A DNA stretch of 64,000 nucleotides from Pseudomonas sp. PDNC002 (GTDB lineage: Bacteria > Pseudomonadota > Gammaproteobacteria > Pseudomonadales > Pseudomonadaceae). Every line of letters starts with the position of its first letter. Positions within the stretch are counted from its first letter, which is position 1. Made by a program: the position numbers and the translations under genes. Under the pieces are notes generated by a model. That model did no database searches, was not told where the DNA came from, and was given only the letters and a program-made list of their open reading frames with translations. The stretch lies in the NCBI RefSeq assembly GCF_016919445.1, contig NZ_CP070356.1, positions 1,495,501 through 1,559,500 on the forward strand. The letters run 5' to 3'. Shown here piece after piece: positions 51,730-60,695 of the stretch.

Positions 51730-52056
51730 TCACTGGGCGGGTGCGTCATCGCGACGGGTCAGGATGGCGTTGGCCAATTCCATGTCGCTGCGGTCCTGCA
51801 GTGCGGCGTCGTCGCTGCGCAGGCGAGTGAGGGCGGCTTCCAGGTACGGGCCGCGTATCGCCCCGTCACTGGCGACGAAGGCGCTGGCGTCGTCCTGGGC
51901 GGCGACGATCAGTTTGTCGTGCTTGAAGGTCAGGTAGGTCGACGCGGTGGTAGCGCCGGACGAAATCACGTCGCGCCAGAAGTCACCGTCGGCCATGGCC
52001 GAGGCGACGGGCAGGGCGATCAGGGCGAGGGCAGTGGCCAGTTTCGCGGTACGCAT
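51730..52056 (-). CDS. DUF2388 family secreted protein, copy 1
   Basis: A 108-residue protein with signal peptide (LATALALIALPVASAMADG) and the DUF2388 pattern: FWRDVISSGATTASTYLTFK, DDASAFVASDGAIRGPYLEA. The start at 52056 has GGAGG nine bases upstream; the longer frame is not needed. It is a tandem paralogue of the next gene. DUF2388 proteins are small periplasmic proteins of unknown function found mainly in Pseudomonas. Confidence 0.85.
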   Translation of the reverse strand: MRTAKLATALALIALPVASAMADGDFWRDVISSGATTASTYLTFKHDKLIVAAQDDASAFVASDGAIRGPYLEAALTRLRSDDAALQDRSDMELANAILTRRDDAPAQ

Positions 52057-52178
52057 CGGGTACACCTCCGGAAGGTCCGTGTACAGGTGAGAGGCGTCGT
52101 GACGGCGGAGAGTTCCAACTTTCTCTGCGAAGCGCGGGGGAGGGCGCGCGCGAACCATGGCCCGCGCGCACTGGCGGA

Positions 52179-52496
52179 TCAGCGCTGGGCGGCGAGGATG
52201 GCGCCGGCCAGTTCCGCGTCGCTGGCCTGGGCCAGGGTCGGATCGGCGCTGCGCATCTTCAGCAGGGCGGCTTCCAGGTAGGGGCCACGGATGGCGCCGT
52301 CGGACGCGATGAAGCTGGCGGCATCGTCCTGGGCCGGGCCGACCAGCTTGTGGTCGTCACGGCTGGTCAGGTAGGTCGAGGCGGTGGTGGCGCCGGAGGT
52401 CAGGACTCCGCGCCAGAAACTGCGGTCTTCGGCCATGGCCGAGGCGAGCGGGAGCAGGGTGAGGGCAATGACAGCGGGGGCGAAACGACGACGCAT
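52179..52496 (-). CDS. DUF2388 family secreted protein, copy 2
   Basis: A 105-residue protein with signal peptide (IALTLLPLASAMAED). It matches copy 1 in FWRGVLTSGATTASTYLTSR and ASDGAIRGPYLEAALLKMRS. AAGGAG lies six bases upstream of the ATG. The 122-base gap between the two and their clear similarity show a tandem duplication. Confidence 0.85.
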   Translation of the reverse strand: MRRRFAPAVIALTLLPLASAMAEDRSFWRGVLTSGATTASTYLTSRDDHKLVGPAQDDAASFIASDGAIRGPYLEAALLKMRSADPTLAQASDAELAGAILAAQR

Positions 52497-52570
52497 GATG
52501 TCTCCTTGAATGACTGCGCGCCGATCAGAGCCTCGGAAGATTCCTCAGTTCCTGCCTGTCGTCGGAAATG

Positions 52571-54952
52571 TCACTCACGCTTGAGCGTCGGATCGTCCGG
52601 GTTCTGCTGCTCCAACTCCGCGGTGAACTGCTGCACCTTCTGCATCTGCCCGGTCTCGCGCAGGTAGTCGATCAGGGCCAGGCGCGCGGCGCGGTTCGCC
52701 GGGTGCTTTTGCAGCAGTTGCTCGAGCTCGCGGCAGGCGCCGTCGATGTCACCGGTGTCGTGCAAGGCGATGGCCAGCACGTAGCGGAACTGATCGTCGT
52801 CGGGAGCCAGGCGTGTCGCCTCGCGCAGTTCCTTGAGCGCCTGCGGACGGTCGCCCTGGCGCACCAGGGCGAGACCGCGGATGTGGTGCAGCAGGCCGGA
52901 GCCGGGGTGCAGGCGCAGGCTCTCGTCGAGGAGTTGCCGGGCTTCGGCCTCGCGGCCGGTGGCGTCGAGCCACTGGATCAGGGTGACTTTCGCCGGCAGG
53001 AAGTCCGGGTTGCGCTGGATCGCCGCGCGCAGGGCGGGCTCGACCTGTTCGGCGCGGTTGGTGAGCTGGTAGAGCATGGCGAGGTTGAGATTGGCCTCGG
53101 CACGTTCGGCGAGATCGTGCTGGACCTGTTCGTACTCGGCGAGCCCTTTGCGCAGGTCGGCATCGATACCGGCGCGCACCGGCGGCGGCAGCTGGAGCAA
53201 CTGCCAGGCGGCGGCGATCCGCACGGCGCGGATCGGGTCGTTCAGCAGTGGCGCCAGCAGCATCAGTTGGCGCGGCGGCGCGGTCAGTGTCGGCAAGGCT
53301 TCGATAGCGCTGTGGCGCACCAGTGGGTCGGCATCCTTCAGACCCATGGCGACCAGTTCCACCGAGCGCGGGCTGGGGTAGCTGGGCAGCTCGGCGAGCA
53401 GCGTGGCGCGGCGGATCGCCGGCAGGTCCGGCGTGGCCAGCAGCAGGTGCAGTCCGCGTGAGGCGCCGGGCTGTCCATTGCGCGCTTTCCACAGGGTTTC
53501 GTCATAGCGCGGCGGCGGATTGCTGGAGGCATTCGGCTTGGCCGGCAACTCACTGGCGAACCACTGGCGGAACTGCGCCCCCAGCTCCTTGGCCGGCATG
53601 TCGCGGTGGCAGGCCTGGCAGGCGTCGGGCGCGCCGATGCGGCGGGCGTGGGCCGGGTTTGGCAGGCTGAAACCGTGGTCGTGGCGGTAATCGTTGACCA
53701 TGTAGTAGCGCCCCGGCATGTGGCACGAGGTGCACTGCGCGCCGGCGCTGCCGGGCTGGTGGTGATGGTGTTCGGGGGAATCGTAGTTCTTGGCCTGCAG
53801 TCCCTTGCCGTCGATTTCCGGGCGTACTGGTTTGCCGGCGGTGTTGTGGCATTGCAGGCAGACCCCGTTACCTGGCGCCTTGAGCTCGCCGCTGTGCGGG
53901 TTGTGGCAGTCGGTGCATTGCACGCCCTTGGCGAACATCTTGCTCTGGGTGAAGGAGCCCCACTCGAAGACTTCGTCCTTGATCTTGCCGTCGATCTCGT
54001 ACAGCTCGCGGGTCAGTGTGCTGGGCAGGTAGTCATCCATGAACCGGTGCTTGTTCTGGAAGCCGTCGGCCAGCGGCGCGCGGCGCGCGTGGCAGCGTGC
54101 GCAGGTCTCGACGATGGTGGTCTGGCTGGCCTTCTGCAGCGGCACCTCGAAGCCCTTGTCGGCGCTGCTATCGGGTTTCTGCGCCCATTCCAGGTGCTTC
54201 GACGCCGGCCCGTGGCAGGCTTGGCAGCCGACGCCGAGGCTGTTCCAGTGGCTGGCGAAACTGTCGGTCTTCGCGTTGTAGTTGCGCTTGAAACCGGTGG
54301 TGTGGCACTCGACGCACATGAAGTTGGCGTTCTGCGCCGGACCTGTCCAGTGCAGTTCGTCCTTGTGGTCGATGCGCTGGCCGGGCATGAGCTGGAACCA
54401 GCGGTGTTTGCGGCTATCCCAGGCCACGCCGAGTGCCTGCAGGCGCCCGCCCGGATACTCCAGCAGATACTGTTGCAATGGCTCGAAGCCGAAGGTGTAG
54501 GCGACCTTGAAGTCCGCTGGCTTGCCATCGGCGCCGGGTGTGTTGACCCAGTATTCGCCATCCTTGCGGAAGAAACGGGTGGTCTCGATCTCGCCCTTGA
54601 AGGTGACGTCGGCGAAATCGCCCAGCACGTTGCCTTCGGTGGCGGGCTTCATCGCCTGCTGGTGGTGCGAGCCCTGCCAGTCCTTGAACGGCGCCTGGTG
54701 GCAGCCCTGGCATGCCTGTTCGTCGACCATCGTCGCGGCGGGTGGTGGTGGCGGTGTTTTGGGAACGGCTGGGGTCTTCGGCGACGTCGTGGTGATCGTG
54801 CTGGGCAGCGTCGGGCCGCTGGATTGCACCCACCACCAGAGGCCGATGGTGGTGAGCAGGAGAATGCCGGCAAAGGCTGCCAGCCACCAGCCGCGATAGG
54901 GTTTTGCGGGTACGGGCGCAGGTTGCGGAGCAGGCTTTTTCAGCTTGGTCAT
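52571..54952 (-). CDS. Octahaem c-type cytochrome with HEAT-like and TPR repeats
   Basis: A 793-residue protein. One N-terminal helix (WWLAAFAGILLLTTIGLWWW) anchors it in the inner membrane with the bulk in the periplasm. Eight haem motifs appear in order: CQGCH, CVECH, CQACH, CARCH, CTDCH, CLQCH, CTSCH, CQACH. HEAT-like helices (LVAMGLKDADPLVRHSAIEA) follow, then three or four TPR units in the last 240 residues. A HxxCxxCH/cytochrome c554-like core joined to TPRs is known in diverse bacteria. It lies 119 bases downstream of the dehydrogenase operon on the same strand and may receive or pass on its electrons (inference). Confidence 0.87.
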   Translation of the reverse strand: MTKLKKPAPQPAPVPAKPYRGWWLAAFAGILLLTTIGLWWWVQSSGPTLPSTITTTSPKTPAVPKTPPPPPAATMVDEQACQGCHQAPFKDWQGSHHQQAMKPATEGNVLGDFADVTFKGEIETTRFFRKDGEYWVNTPGADGKPADFKVAYTFGFEPLQQYLLEYPGGRLQALGVAWDSRKHRWFQLMPGQRIDHKDELHWTGPAQNANFMCVECHTTGFKRNYNAKTDSFASHWNSLGVGCQACHGPASKHLEWAQKPDSSADKGFEVPLQKASQTTIVETCARCHARRAPLADGFQNKHRFMDDYLPSTLTRELYEIDGKIKDEVFEWGSFTQSKMFAKGVQCTDCHNPHSGELKAPGNGVCLQCHNTAGKPVRPEIDGKGLQAKNYDSPEHHHHQPGSAGAQCTSCHMPGRYYMVNDYRHDHGFSLPNPAHARRIGAPDACQACHRDMPAKELGAQFRQWFASELPAKPNASSNPPPRYDETLWKARNGQPGASRGLHLLLATPDLPAIRRATLLAELPSYPSPRSVELVAMGLKDADPLVRHSAIEALPTLTAPPRQLMLLAPLLNDPIRAVRIAAAWQLLQLPPPVRAGIDADLRKGLAEYEQVQHDLAERAEANLNLAMLYQLTNRAEQVEPALRAAIQRNPDFLPAKVTLIQWLDATGREAEARQLLDESLRLHPGSGLLHHIRGLALVRQGDRPQALKELREATRLAPDDDQFRYVLAIALHDTGDIDGACRELEQLLQKHPANRAARLALIDYLRETGQMQKVQQFTAELEQQNPDDPTLKRE

Positions 54953-55071
54953 GCGACTTCCATTGTTCTTCTGACAGCTCCACGAGTCGGCGCAGCTTCG
55001 ACCAGGGACGCCGACCTGTCAACGCGGACCAGGCCGGTTTTCAGCGTTTTCCCTTCGGCAGGCAGGCCGAC

Positions 55072-56352
55072 CTAAGGCTGGCGAATCTCGGCCACCCGTG
55101 CGCTGTCGACCTTCACGTCGGGGTTGCCGAACTGCCCGGTGAGGTAGTTCACCAGGGTGGCGATCTGCTCGTCGTTCAGCGTCCCGGCGAAGCCCGGCAT
55201 GAATACCTCCTCGTCGCCGACCTTGCGGTGTACGCCACCGAGCACCACCTGCACCAGGTTGTCGGGCTGCAGGGCGCCCACCGCACTGTTCTTCAGCAGC
55301 ATCGGGTAGTAGCCGTCCTTCACGCCCTCGCCGGTCCAGGAATGGCAACTGGCGCAGTTGCCCAGGTACAGCCGCGCGCCGTCATCGTGCTTTTGTGCGG
55401 CGAAGTCCTGGCCGCGCAGGGCGATGACGTCGTCCGCCGGCTCGCCCCAGGCGAAGCGCGCCTTGCGCTCCCCGTCGCTGACCGCCGGCACGCTGCGCAG
55501 GTAGCTGGCGATGGCCTGTAGGTCGGCATCGCTCATGTACTGGAAGCTGTGCTCCACCGCCTCGGCCATGGGCCCGGCGGCCTGCGCCCTGCCCGGCACG
55601 CGGCCGGTCTTGAGGTACTGGACGATCTCGGCGTCGCTCCAGCCGCCGATGCCGCTGTGGGTATCAGGGGTGATGTTGAAGGCGTACCAGCCGCCCAGCG
55701 CGGCGCCTGCGAGGAAGCCGGTACTGCGTTCGTCCATGGCCTTCTCCTGGAAGGCCATGCCGCGCGGCGTGTGGCAGGTGCCGCAGTGGGCCAGGCCCTG
55801 GACCAGGTAGGCGCCACGGTTCCAGGCCGGACTCTGCTTGGGATTGCTCTGGTAAACCTTGTCGTCGTGGAACAGCAGGTTCCAGACTGCCAGCGGCCAG
55901 CGCATGTCCAGCGGCCAGGCGATGTCCGTGTCCTGATTGGGCTGCGCCACGGCTTGCACACCGCCGTTGAGGAACCACGCGTAGAGCGCCTTCATGTCCT
56001 CGTCGTCGATCTTCGCGTAGGCGGTGTAGGGCATCGCCGGGTAGAGCCGGGTGCCGCCCTTGGCCACGCCGTCGCGCAGGGCGCGGGCGAAGTCGTCGTA
56101 GCTGTAGCTGCCGATGCCGGTTTTCGGGTCGGGGGTGATGTTGGTGGAGTACACCGCGCCCAGCGGCGTGGCCAGTGGTAGCCCGCCAGCGAAGGGCTTG
56201 CCGCCCGGTTCGGTGTGGCAGGCGGCGCAGTCGCCGGCGCGGGCGAGGTATTCACCGCGTTGCAGGAGGTCCGCCGGGGCCGGGTCGAGCGCCTTGGCGG
56301 CATTCGCCAGTAGCGGCGTGGCGATCAGGGCGAGCAGCAGGAGACGTTTCAT
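55072..56352 (-). CDS. Trihaem c-type cytochrome subunit of a membrane dehydrogenase
   Basis: A 426-residue periplasmic cytochrome with signal peptide (LLLALIATPLLANAA). Three haem motifs are present: CAACH (about residue 44), CGTCH (about 190) and CASCH (about 330), the layout of alcohol, gluconate and sorbitol dehydrogenase cytochrome subunits. These pass electrons from the FAD subunit to ubiquinone. The ATG at 56350-56352 overlaps the stop of the GMC gene by four bases, so the two are co-translated. Confidence 0.92.
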   Translation of the reverse strand: MKRLLLLALIATPLLANAAKALDPAPADLLQRGEYLARAGDCAACHTEPGGKPFAGGLPLATPLGAVYSTNITPDPKTGIGSYSYDDFARALRDGVAKGGTRLYPAMPYTAYAKIDDEDMKALYAWFLNGGVQAVAQPNQDTDIAWPLDMRWPLAVWNLLFHDDKVYQSNPKQSPAWNRGAYLVQGLAHCGTCHTPRGMAFQEKAMDERSTGFLAGAALGGWYAFNITPDTHSGIGGWSDAEIVQYLKTGRVPGRAQAAGPMAEAVEHSFQYMSDADLQAIASYLRSVPAVSDGERKARFAWGEPADDVIALRGQDFAAQKHDDGARLYLGNCASCHSWTGEGVKDGYYPMLLKNSAVGALQPDNLVQVVLGGVHRKVGDEEVFMPGFAGTLNDEQIATLVNYLTGQFGNPDVKVDSARVAEIRQP

Positions 56353-57938
56353 GCCGTGGCCTCCCGCTTCAGATGCTCGGCCAGACGCAGGGCCAGCGCG
56401 GCGATGGTCAGGGTGCAGTTCACCGAGCCAACGGTGGGCATCACGCCGCTGCTGGCGATGAACAGGTTGGGGTGATCGTGGGTCCGGCACTGGCTGTCCA
56501 CCACCGAATCCTTCGGGTCGGCGCCCATCAGTACGGTGCCGGTGATGTGGTTGTTGTTGGCGAAACTGTCGTCGTACTTCACCTCCTCGCCGCCCAATAG
56601 CTTGGCCGCGTGGGTGTAGACCTCGCGGGTGTGCACCGCGCTCTTGCGCACGTAGTCGTCCATCGCATAGGTGAATTCGGGCTTGGGAATGCCCGCCGCG
56701 TCGCGCTCGGTGGCACTGGGCACGATGCGGTTCTCCGGGTGCGGGAGGATCTCGTGGAAACTGTCGAAGCGCACGAAACGCGCGGCGCGGTCGCGGATCT
56801 TCGCTTCCAGGTCGCGGCCCAGCAGCAGCGGTCCGTGGCGGATCAGTTCGGCGGCGACCTGGTCGGTGCGCGAGAGATTGGACAGATGGATCTTCTTCGA
56901 GGCGTACTCGCTGCGGAACGCGCCGTCGCGGAAGCCCACCATGGAGGTCATCTCCTGCGGCCCGCGGCCCGGCCAGAGCTTCTCATCGGCATAGAACTGC
57001 ACGGCGGTGCCGGGGTGGTCCATGAGGTTGCGGCCGACCATGTCGGAGCTGTTGCCCACCTCGGACATCAGCATCAGCTTGGGCGTCTCGATGCCATTGG
57101 CGGCGAGGATGAAGGTGTCGCCCTCGACGCGCACCTCGTTGCCCTGCGGGTCCTTGTACAGCGCCGCGGCTATCTTGCCGCCGTCGCCCTTTTCCAGCTT
57201 GAACACCACGGCGTTCTCGATCAGCCGCGCGCCGGCGGCCTCGGCCTTCTCGACGTGGACGATGCCGTTGTACATCGCGCCGATGGGGCAGATGGGCATG
57301 CAGTTGTTGTTGCCGCAGCAGGTCGGTCGGCCATCGTAAGAGCGACTGTTGCGCGCCACCGGTTCGGTGACCACGCGGTAGCCGTTGGCGTTGAGCAGGG
57401 TCTTGATGCGTTGCTCGTTCCACGACAGGGGTAGCGGCGGCATCGGGTAGGGCTGGCTGCGCGGCGAATCGAGCTCTTCGTCACCTGGTCCCCAGACACC
57501 CAGCTCCTCTTCGGCGCGCTGGTACCAGGGCTCCAGCTCCGAGTACTCGATGGGCCAGTCGCGGCCCACGCCATAGAGGCTGAGCAGCTTGAAATCATTG
57601 GGCAGGAAGCGCCAGGCCGACGCCGCCCAGTGCCAGGTGGTGCCGCCCACGGCGCGAATGTACTGCACGTCGTACGGATGCTCGCCCTTCTGGATCAGAT
57701 AGTGATTGTCCGGCTTGAACTGCGGGTGTGGCGCGTACGGGCTGGATGGGTAGGGCGCCTGGTTGTCGGACTTGTCCGCCTGGTTGCGGAAGCGCTCGAC
57801 GATTTCCCAGCGGCCCATGCGCGGGCCGGCCTCGAGGATCAGCACGTCCTTGCCGGCCAGGGCCAACTGGTGCGCGACCAGCGCGCCGGCCACCCCGGAG
57901 CCGACCACCACGAAATCCGCGCGTTGCGTATCGGCCAT
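56349..57938 (-). CDS. FAD-dependent GMC oxidoreductase, large subunit of a sorbitol/gluconate-type dehydrogenase
   Basis: A 529-residue flavoprotein. The FAD-binding motif VVVGSGVAGALVAHQLALAG is at the N-terminus and the GMC C-terminal signature HITGTVLMGADP plus SSGVMPTVGSVNCTLTIAAL carries the catalytic His/Asn region. A cysteine cluster CCGNNNCMPICP at about residue 205 fits the iron-sulfur site found in FAD-glucose dehydrogenase alpha subunits. It would oxidise a sugar, polyol or sugar acid in the periplasm. The start at 57938 is preferred over the longer frame. It lies two bases after the TAT small-subunit stop. Confidence 0.92.
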   Translation of the reverse strand: MADTQRADFVVVGSGVAGALVAHQLALAGKDVLILEAGPRMGRWEIVERFRNQADKSDNQAPYPSSPYAPHPQFKPDNHYLIQKGEHPYDVQYIRAVGGTTWHWAASAWRFLPNDFKLLSLYGVGRDWPIEYSELEPWYQRAEEELGVWGPGDEELDSPRSQPYPMPPLPLSWNEQRIKTLLNANGYRVVTEPVARNSRSYDGRPTCCGNNNCMPICPIGAMYNGIVHVEKAEAAGARLIENAVVFKLEKGDGGKIAAALYKDPQGNEVRVEGDTFILAANGIETPKLMLMSEVGNSSDMVGRNLMDHPGTAVQFYADEKLWPGRGPQEMTSMVGFRDGAFRSEYASKKIHLSNLSRTDQVAAELIRHGPLLLGRDLEAKIRDRAARFVRFDSFHEILPHPENRIVPSATERDAAGIPKPEFTYAMDDYVRKSAVHTREVYTHAAKLLGGEEVKYDDSFANNNHITGTVLMGADPKDSVVDSQCRTHDHPNLFIASSGVMPTVGSVNCTLTIAALALRLAEHLKREATA

Positions 57939-57940
57939 GC

Positions 57941-58447
57941 TCAAGCCCCCCGCTCGGTCGGTTGCGCCGCCCAGAAGCCGGGCTTGTTCGGGCAATAGCT
58001 GCGGATCACCAGCACGTCGTCCACCGCGCGGAACATCAGCGCCTGCTCATAGGTGACCACCGTGGCGCTGCTGTCATCGCCGATCTGCCCCAGGTACCAG
58101 CCGCCGAGAATCTGCCGGGCCAGCCACTGCTGGCGCTCGTTCCAGGTTTCCGGGGCGTCGCCCAGGCGATCGAGCAGTTCGCCGAGGCTCTGCCGGATCG
58201 CCGTGTCGCGCTGGGCGAGTGCGCCGAACAGGCGCTCGCCGATGCGCGGGTCGAGATTGCTGCGTCCGGTCAGGCGCTGGGACAGGGTCATGAATCCGTC
58301 CAGCTCCGTCGCCGCCTGCGGCGTCAGGGCGGCCCAGGTGCGCGCGACGGGGCCGAGGAGCAAGCCGCCAGCCGCTGCACTGGCGCAGGCCACCGCCAGC
58401 AGGCGACGGCGGGAAAGGGGAAACGCGGGCAGGGGAGCCTCGGACAT
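57941..58447 (-). CDS. TAT-exported small subunit of the FAD dehydrogenase (FAD-SLDH family)
   Basis: A 168-residue protein starting with a twin-arginine signal (PLSRRRLLAVACASAAAGG), then a small helical domain (TLSQRLTGRSNLDPRIGERL, WLARQILGGWYLG). This matches the small subunit of membrane FAD sorbitol/gluconate/glucose dehydrogenases, which carries the large subunit through the TAT pathway since that lacks its own signal. It is the first gene of the operon and diverges from thyA. GAGAGG lies eight bases before the ATG. Confidence 0.9.
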   Translation of the reverse strand: MSEAPLPAFPLSRRRLLAVACASAAAGGLLLGPVARTWAALTPQAATELDGFMTLSQRLTGRSNLDPRIGERLFGALAQRDTAIRQSLGELLDRLGDAPETWNERQQWLARQILGGWYLGQIGDDSSATVVTYEQALMFRAVDDVLVIRSYCPNKPGFWAAQPTERGA

Positions 58448-58665
58448 GACAACCTCTCTTTCACAGGCAAACGGTTGCGGAGTACGGTCTGACGCCGTTT
58501 GTTCCGGGTGATGCATCTCGCTTGGTCGGCGGCGCTGGCGATAGCGGGCCGAGCCCCTTAGTATTGCCGCTTGTTCAGATTCTGCCGGGTTGATCGCTCT
58601 GCCGGCGGCCATACGAGAGCCGCGACGCAGAGCCTCAGGACCGGCTTTTGGGTGAAACCGCAGCG

Positions 58666-59460
58666 ATGAAACAGTACCTCGACCTCATGCGCCACGTGCG
58701 CGAACACGGCACCTTCAAGAGCGATCGCACCGGCACCGGCACCTACAGCGTGTTCGGCCACCAGATGCGTTTCGACCTCGCCGAAGGCTTCCCGCTGGTG
58801 ACCACCAAGAAGTGCCACCTCAAATCGATCGTCCATGAGCTGCTGTGGTTCCTCAAAGGTTCGACCAATATCGCCTACCTGAAGGAAAACGGCGTCTCGA
58901 TCTGGGACGAATGGGCCGACGAGAACGGCGACCTGGGCCCGGTCTACGGCTACCAGTGGCGCTCCTGGCCGGCGCCGGATGGCCGCCACATCGACCAGAT
59001 CGCCAACCTGATGGACATGCTGAAGAAGAACCCGGACTCGCGCCGGCTGATTGTCTCCGCGTGGAATCCCGCGCTGATCGACGAGATGGCCCTGCCGCCG
59101 TGCCACGCGCTGTTCCAGTTCTATGTGGCCGACGGCAAGCTCAGCTGCCAGCTGTACCAGCGTTCGGCGGACATCTTCCTCGGCGTGCCCTTCAACATCG
59201 CCAGCTACGCGCTGCTGACCCTGATGGTCGCGCAGATCGCGGGCTTCGAGCCGGGTGAATTCATCTGGACCGGTGGCGATTGCCACCTGTATGCCAACCA
59301 CCTGGAGCAGACCGACCTGCAGCTGACCCGCCAGCCGCTGCCGCTGCCGACCATGAAGATCAACCCCGAGGTGAAGGACCTGTTCGACTTCCGCTTCGAG
59401 GACTTCGAGCTGGTCGGCTACGAAGCGCACCCGCACATCAAGGCGCCGGTCGCTGTTTGA
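58666..59460 (+). CDS. thyA: Thymidylate synthase
   Basis: A 264-residue enzyme, the E. coli length, that methylates dUMP to dTMP with methylene-THF. The catalytic cysteine is C146 in [12 protein letters not shown]. The phosphate-binding arginines ([31 protein letters not shown]) and the C-terminal HIKAPVAV are intact. The ATG at 58666 is chosen by exact family length; the frame opens six codons earlier. In P. aeruginosa thyA lies next to lgt, so this location is different (from memory of PAO1). Confidence 0.95.
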   Translation: MKQYLDLMRHVREHGTFKSDRTGTGTYSVFGHQMRFDLAEGFPLVTTKKCHLKSIVHELLWFLKGSTNIAYLKENGVSIWDEWADENGDLGPVYGYQWRSWPAPDGRHIDQIANLMDMLKKNPDSRRLIVSAWNPALIDEMALPPCHALFQFYVADGKLSCQLYQRSADIFLGVPFNIASYALLTLMVAQIAGFEPGEFIWTGGDCHLYANHLEQTDLQLTRQPLPLPTMKINPEVKDLFDFRFEDFELVGYEAHPHIKAPVAV

Positions 59461-59511
59461 CCGCTCTCCAAAGTGCCGGTGCCCGGATTCGAGTGCGCTG
59501 GCCGATGCGCT

Positions 59512-60336
59512 CTATTTCGTGGTGCGTAACCAGAATGCCACGCCGGTGGGTTCGACCCCATTGAGGCGCTCATCGCACCAGAGTTCGTTCAGGACATCCA
59601 TGCTGTCTGTGCAGTAGTACAGGTGAACCAGCGGCAATTCGATGTGCAGCTTGCGCATGCCTCCCAGCAAGTAGCAGCACAGCAGGTATTGCTCGTTATA
59701 GAAGCGGTCCGCCCATTCGTTGGGATAGTCGAACGGCAGAAAGATGTCGTGGATACCGACCAGTACACCGGGCTTCAGCCGGGGCAGGATCTCGGTGAAG
59801 AACACCGTGACGTCCGAGTTCTGGAACGAACGATGGCTGTTGTCGATGAACAGCATGTCGTTTTCGCCGAGCGCATCGAAGAGTTGCAGATCCAGGTCTT
59901 CCAGAGGCGTGCGCATGACTTGGTCGCAAAGCGCGTCGATCTCGGCTCGGGGGTAGGGGTCGATCGAGGTGATACGGGTTTGCAGACCGTGATCCCTGAT
60001 GGCGCGTCGCACGAATTTGGTCGAGTTGCCTGAGCCAACCTCCATGAAATGGCGAGGGTTGTTCCGGGCGGCAAAGCCGTACAGTGCCAGGGAGTCCGCG
60101 CCAGGCAGCCAGCCATTGATCCAGGCGGGCTCTTCAGGCTGCTCTGCCTGAGGGCGGCAGGGAATCTTCAGCAGATACGGCTTCAGTTCAAGAAAGTCGC
60201 GGAACGTCGTTCTTATCCGGGCTGCTTCGGCGTCGAAGTGACTATCCAGCACGCGGCGAATTTCCGAGGTTGCCAGAGATTCGCGACGTTTGGGGGTATA
60301 GGCGGAGTAGTCCTCGATCACGACTCGATTTTGCAT
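59512..60336 (-). CDS. Class I SAM-dependent methyltransferase-like protein
   Basis: A 274-residue protein. The SAM-binding motif I is HFMEVGSGNSTKFVRRAI, with ITSIDPYPRAEIDAL as the second strand and NDMLFIDNSHRSFQNSDVTV as the acidic loop with metal-binding character. This resembles the methyltransferase_24 group that includes cephalosporin and sugar methyltransferases. It lies alone between convergent thyA and the alcohol dehydrogenase. Its lower GC content in several stretches suggests recent acquisition (impression only, not measured). No substrate can be assigned. Confidence 0.72.
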   Translation of the reverse strand: MQNRVVIEDYSAYTPKRRESLATSEIRRVLDSHFDAEAARIRTTFRDFLELKPYLLKIPCRPQAEQPEEPAWINGWLPGADSLALYGFAARNNPRHFMEVGSGNSTKFVRRAIRDHGLQTRITSIDPYPRAEIDALCDQVMRTPLEDLDLQLFDALGENDMLFIDNSHRSFQNSDVTVFFTEILPRLKPGVLVGIHDIFLPFDYPNEWADRFYNEQYLLCCYLLGGMRKLHIELPLVHLYYCTDSMDVLNELWCDERLNGVEPTGVAFWLRTTK

Positions 60337-60695
60337 GGGTTCTTTACCTGATCCTTAAACGGAATGAACGGTGGCCGTTGCATTGATGGGGGTTGAAGCG
60401 GACCGATACTGACCCTGCAGGCGTGGTATTGGTGAGACGAACTGATCGACTAGGACGGTTCCGGTAGGCCTTTGGGAACCAGGTGAACGCCAGAGGACGA
60501 ATGTTTCGGAGCAGTCGCGCGCGTATTTCAGGCTCTGGCGAGAAATGCAGTGGTTATTCCGCCTGGTGATACTGCGTTCTATTTTGATCGGGAGGCTTTG
60601 GGCTTTGTTATTCTGCTGATGACACGTTCGACGTCATCCGATGGCGCGCGTGAGCACGGATTTTCCGCCCTACAACGACAAGACCGGGGACCGTC
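60337..60695. other. Intergenic region between divergent genes, no gene seen
   Basis: About 360 bases of less GC-rich sequence between the methyltransferase and the alcohol dehydrogenase, presumably holding promoters for both. No RNA gene, hairpin terminator or known regulatory site was recognised; an overlapping frame from 60550 is not supported. Confidence 0.5.
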
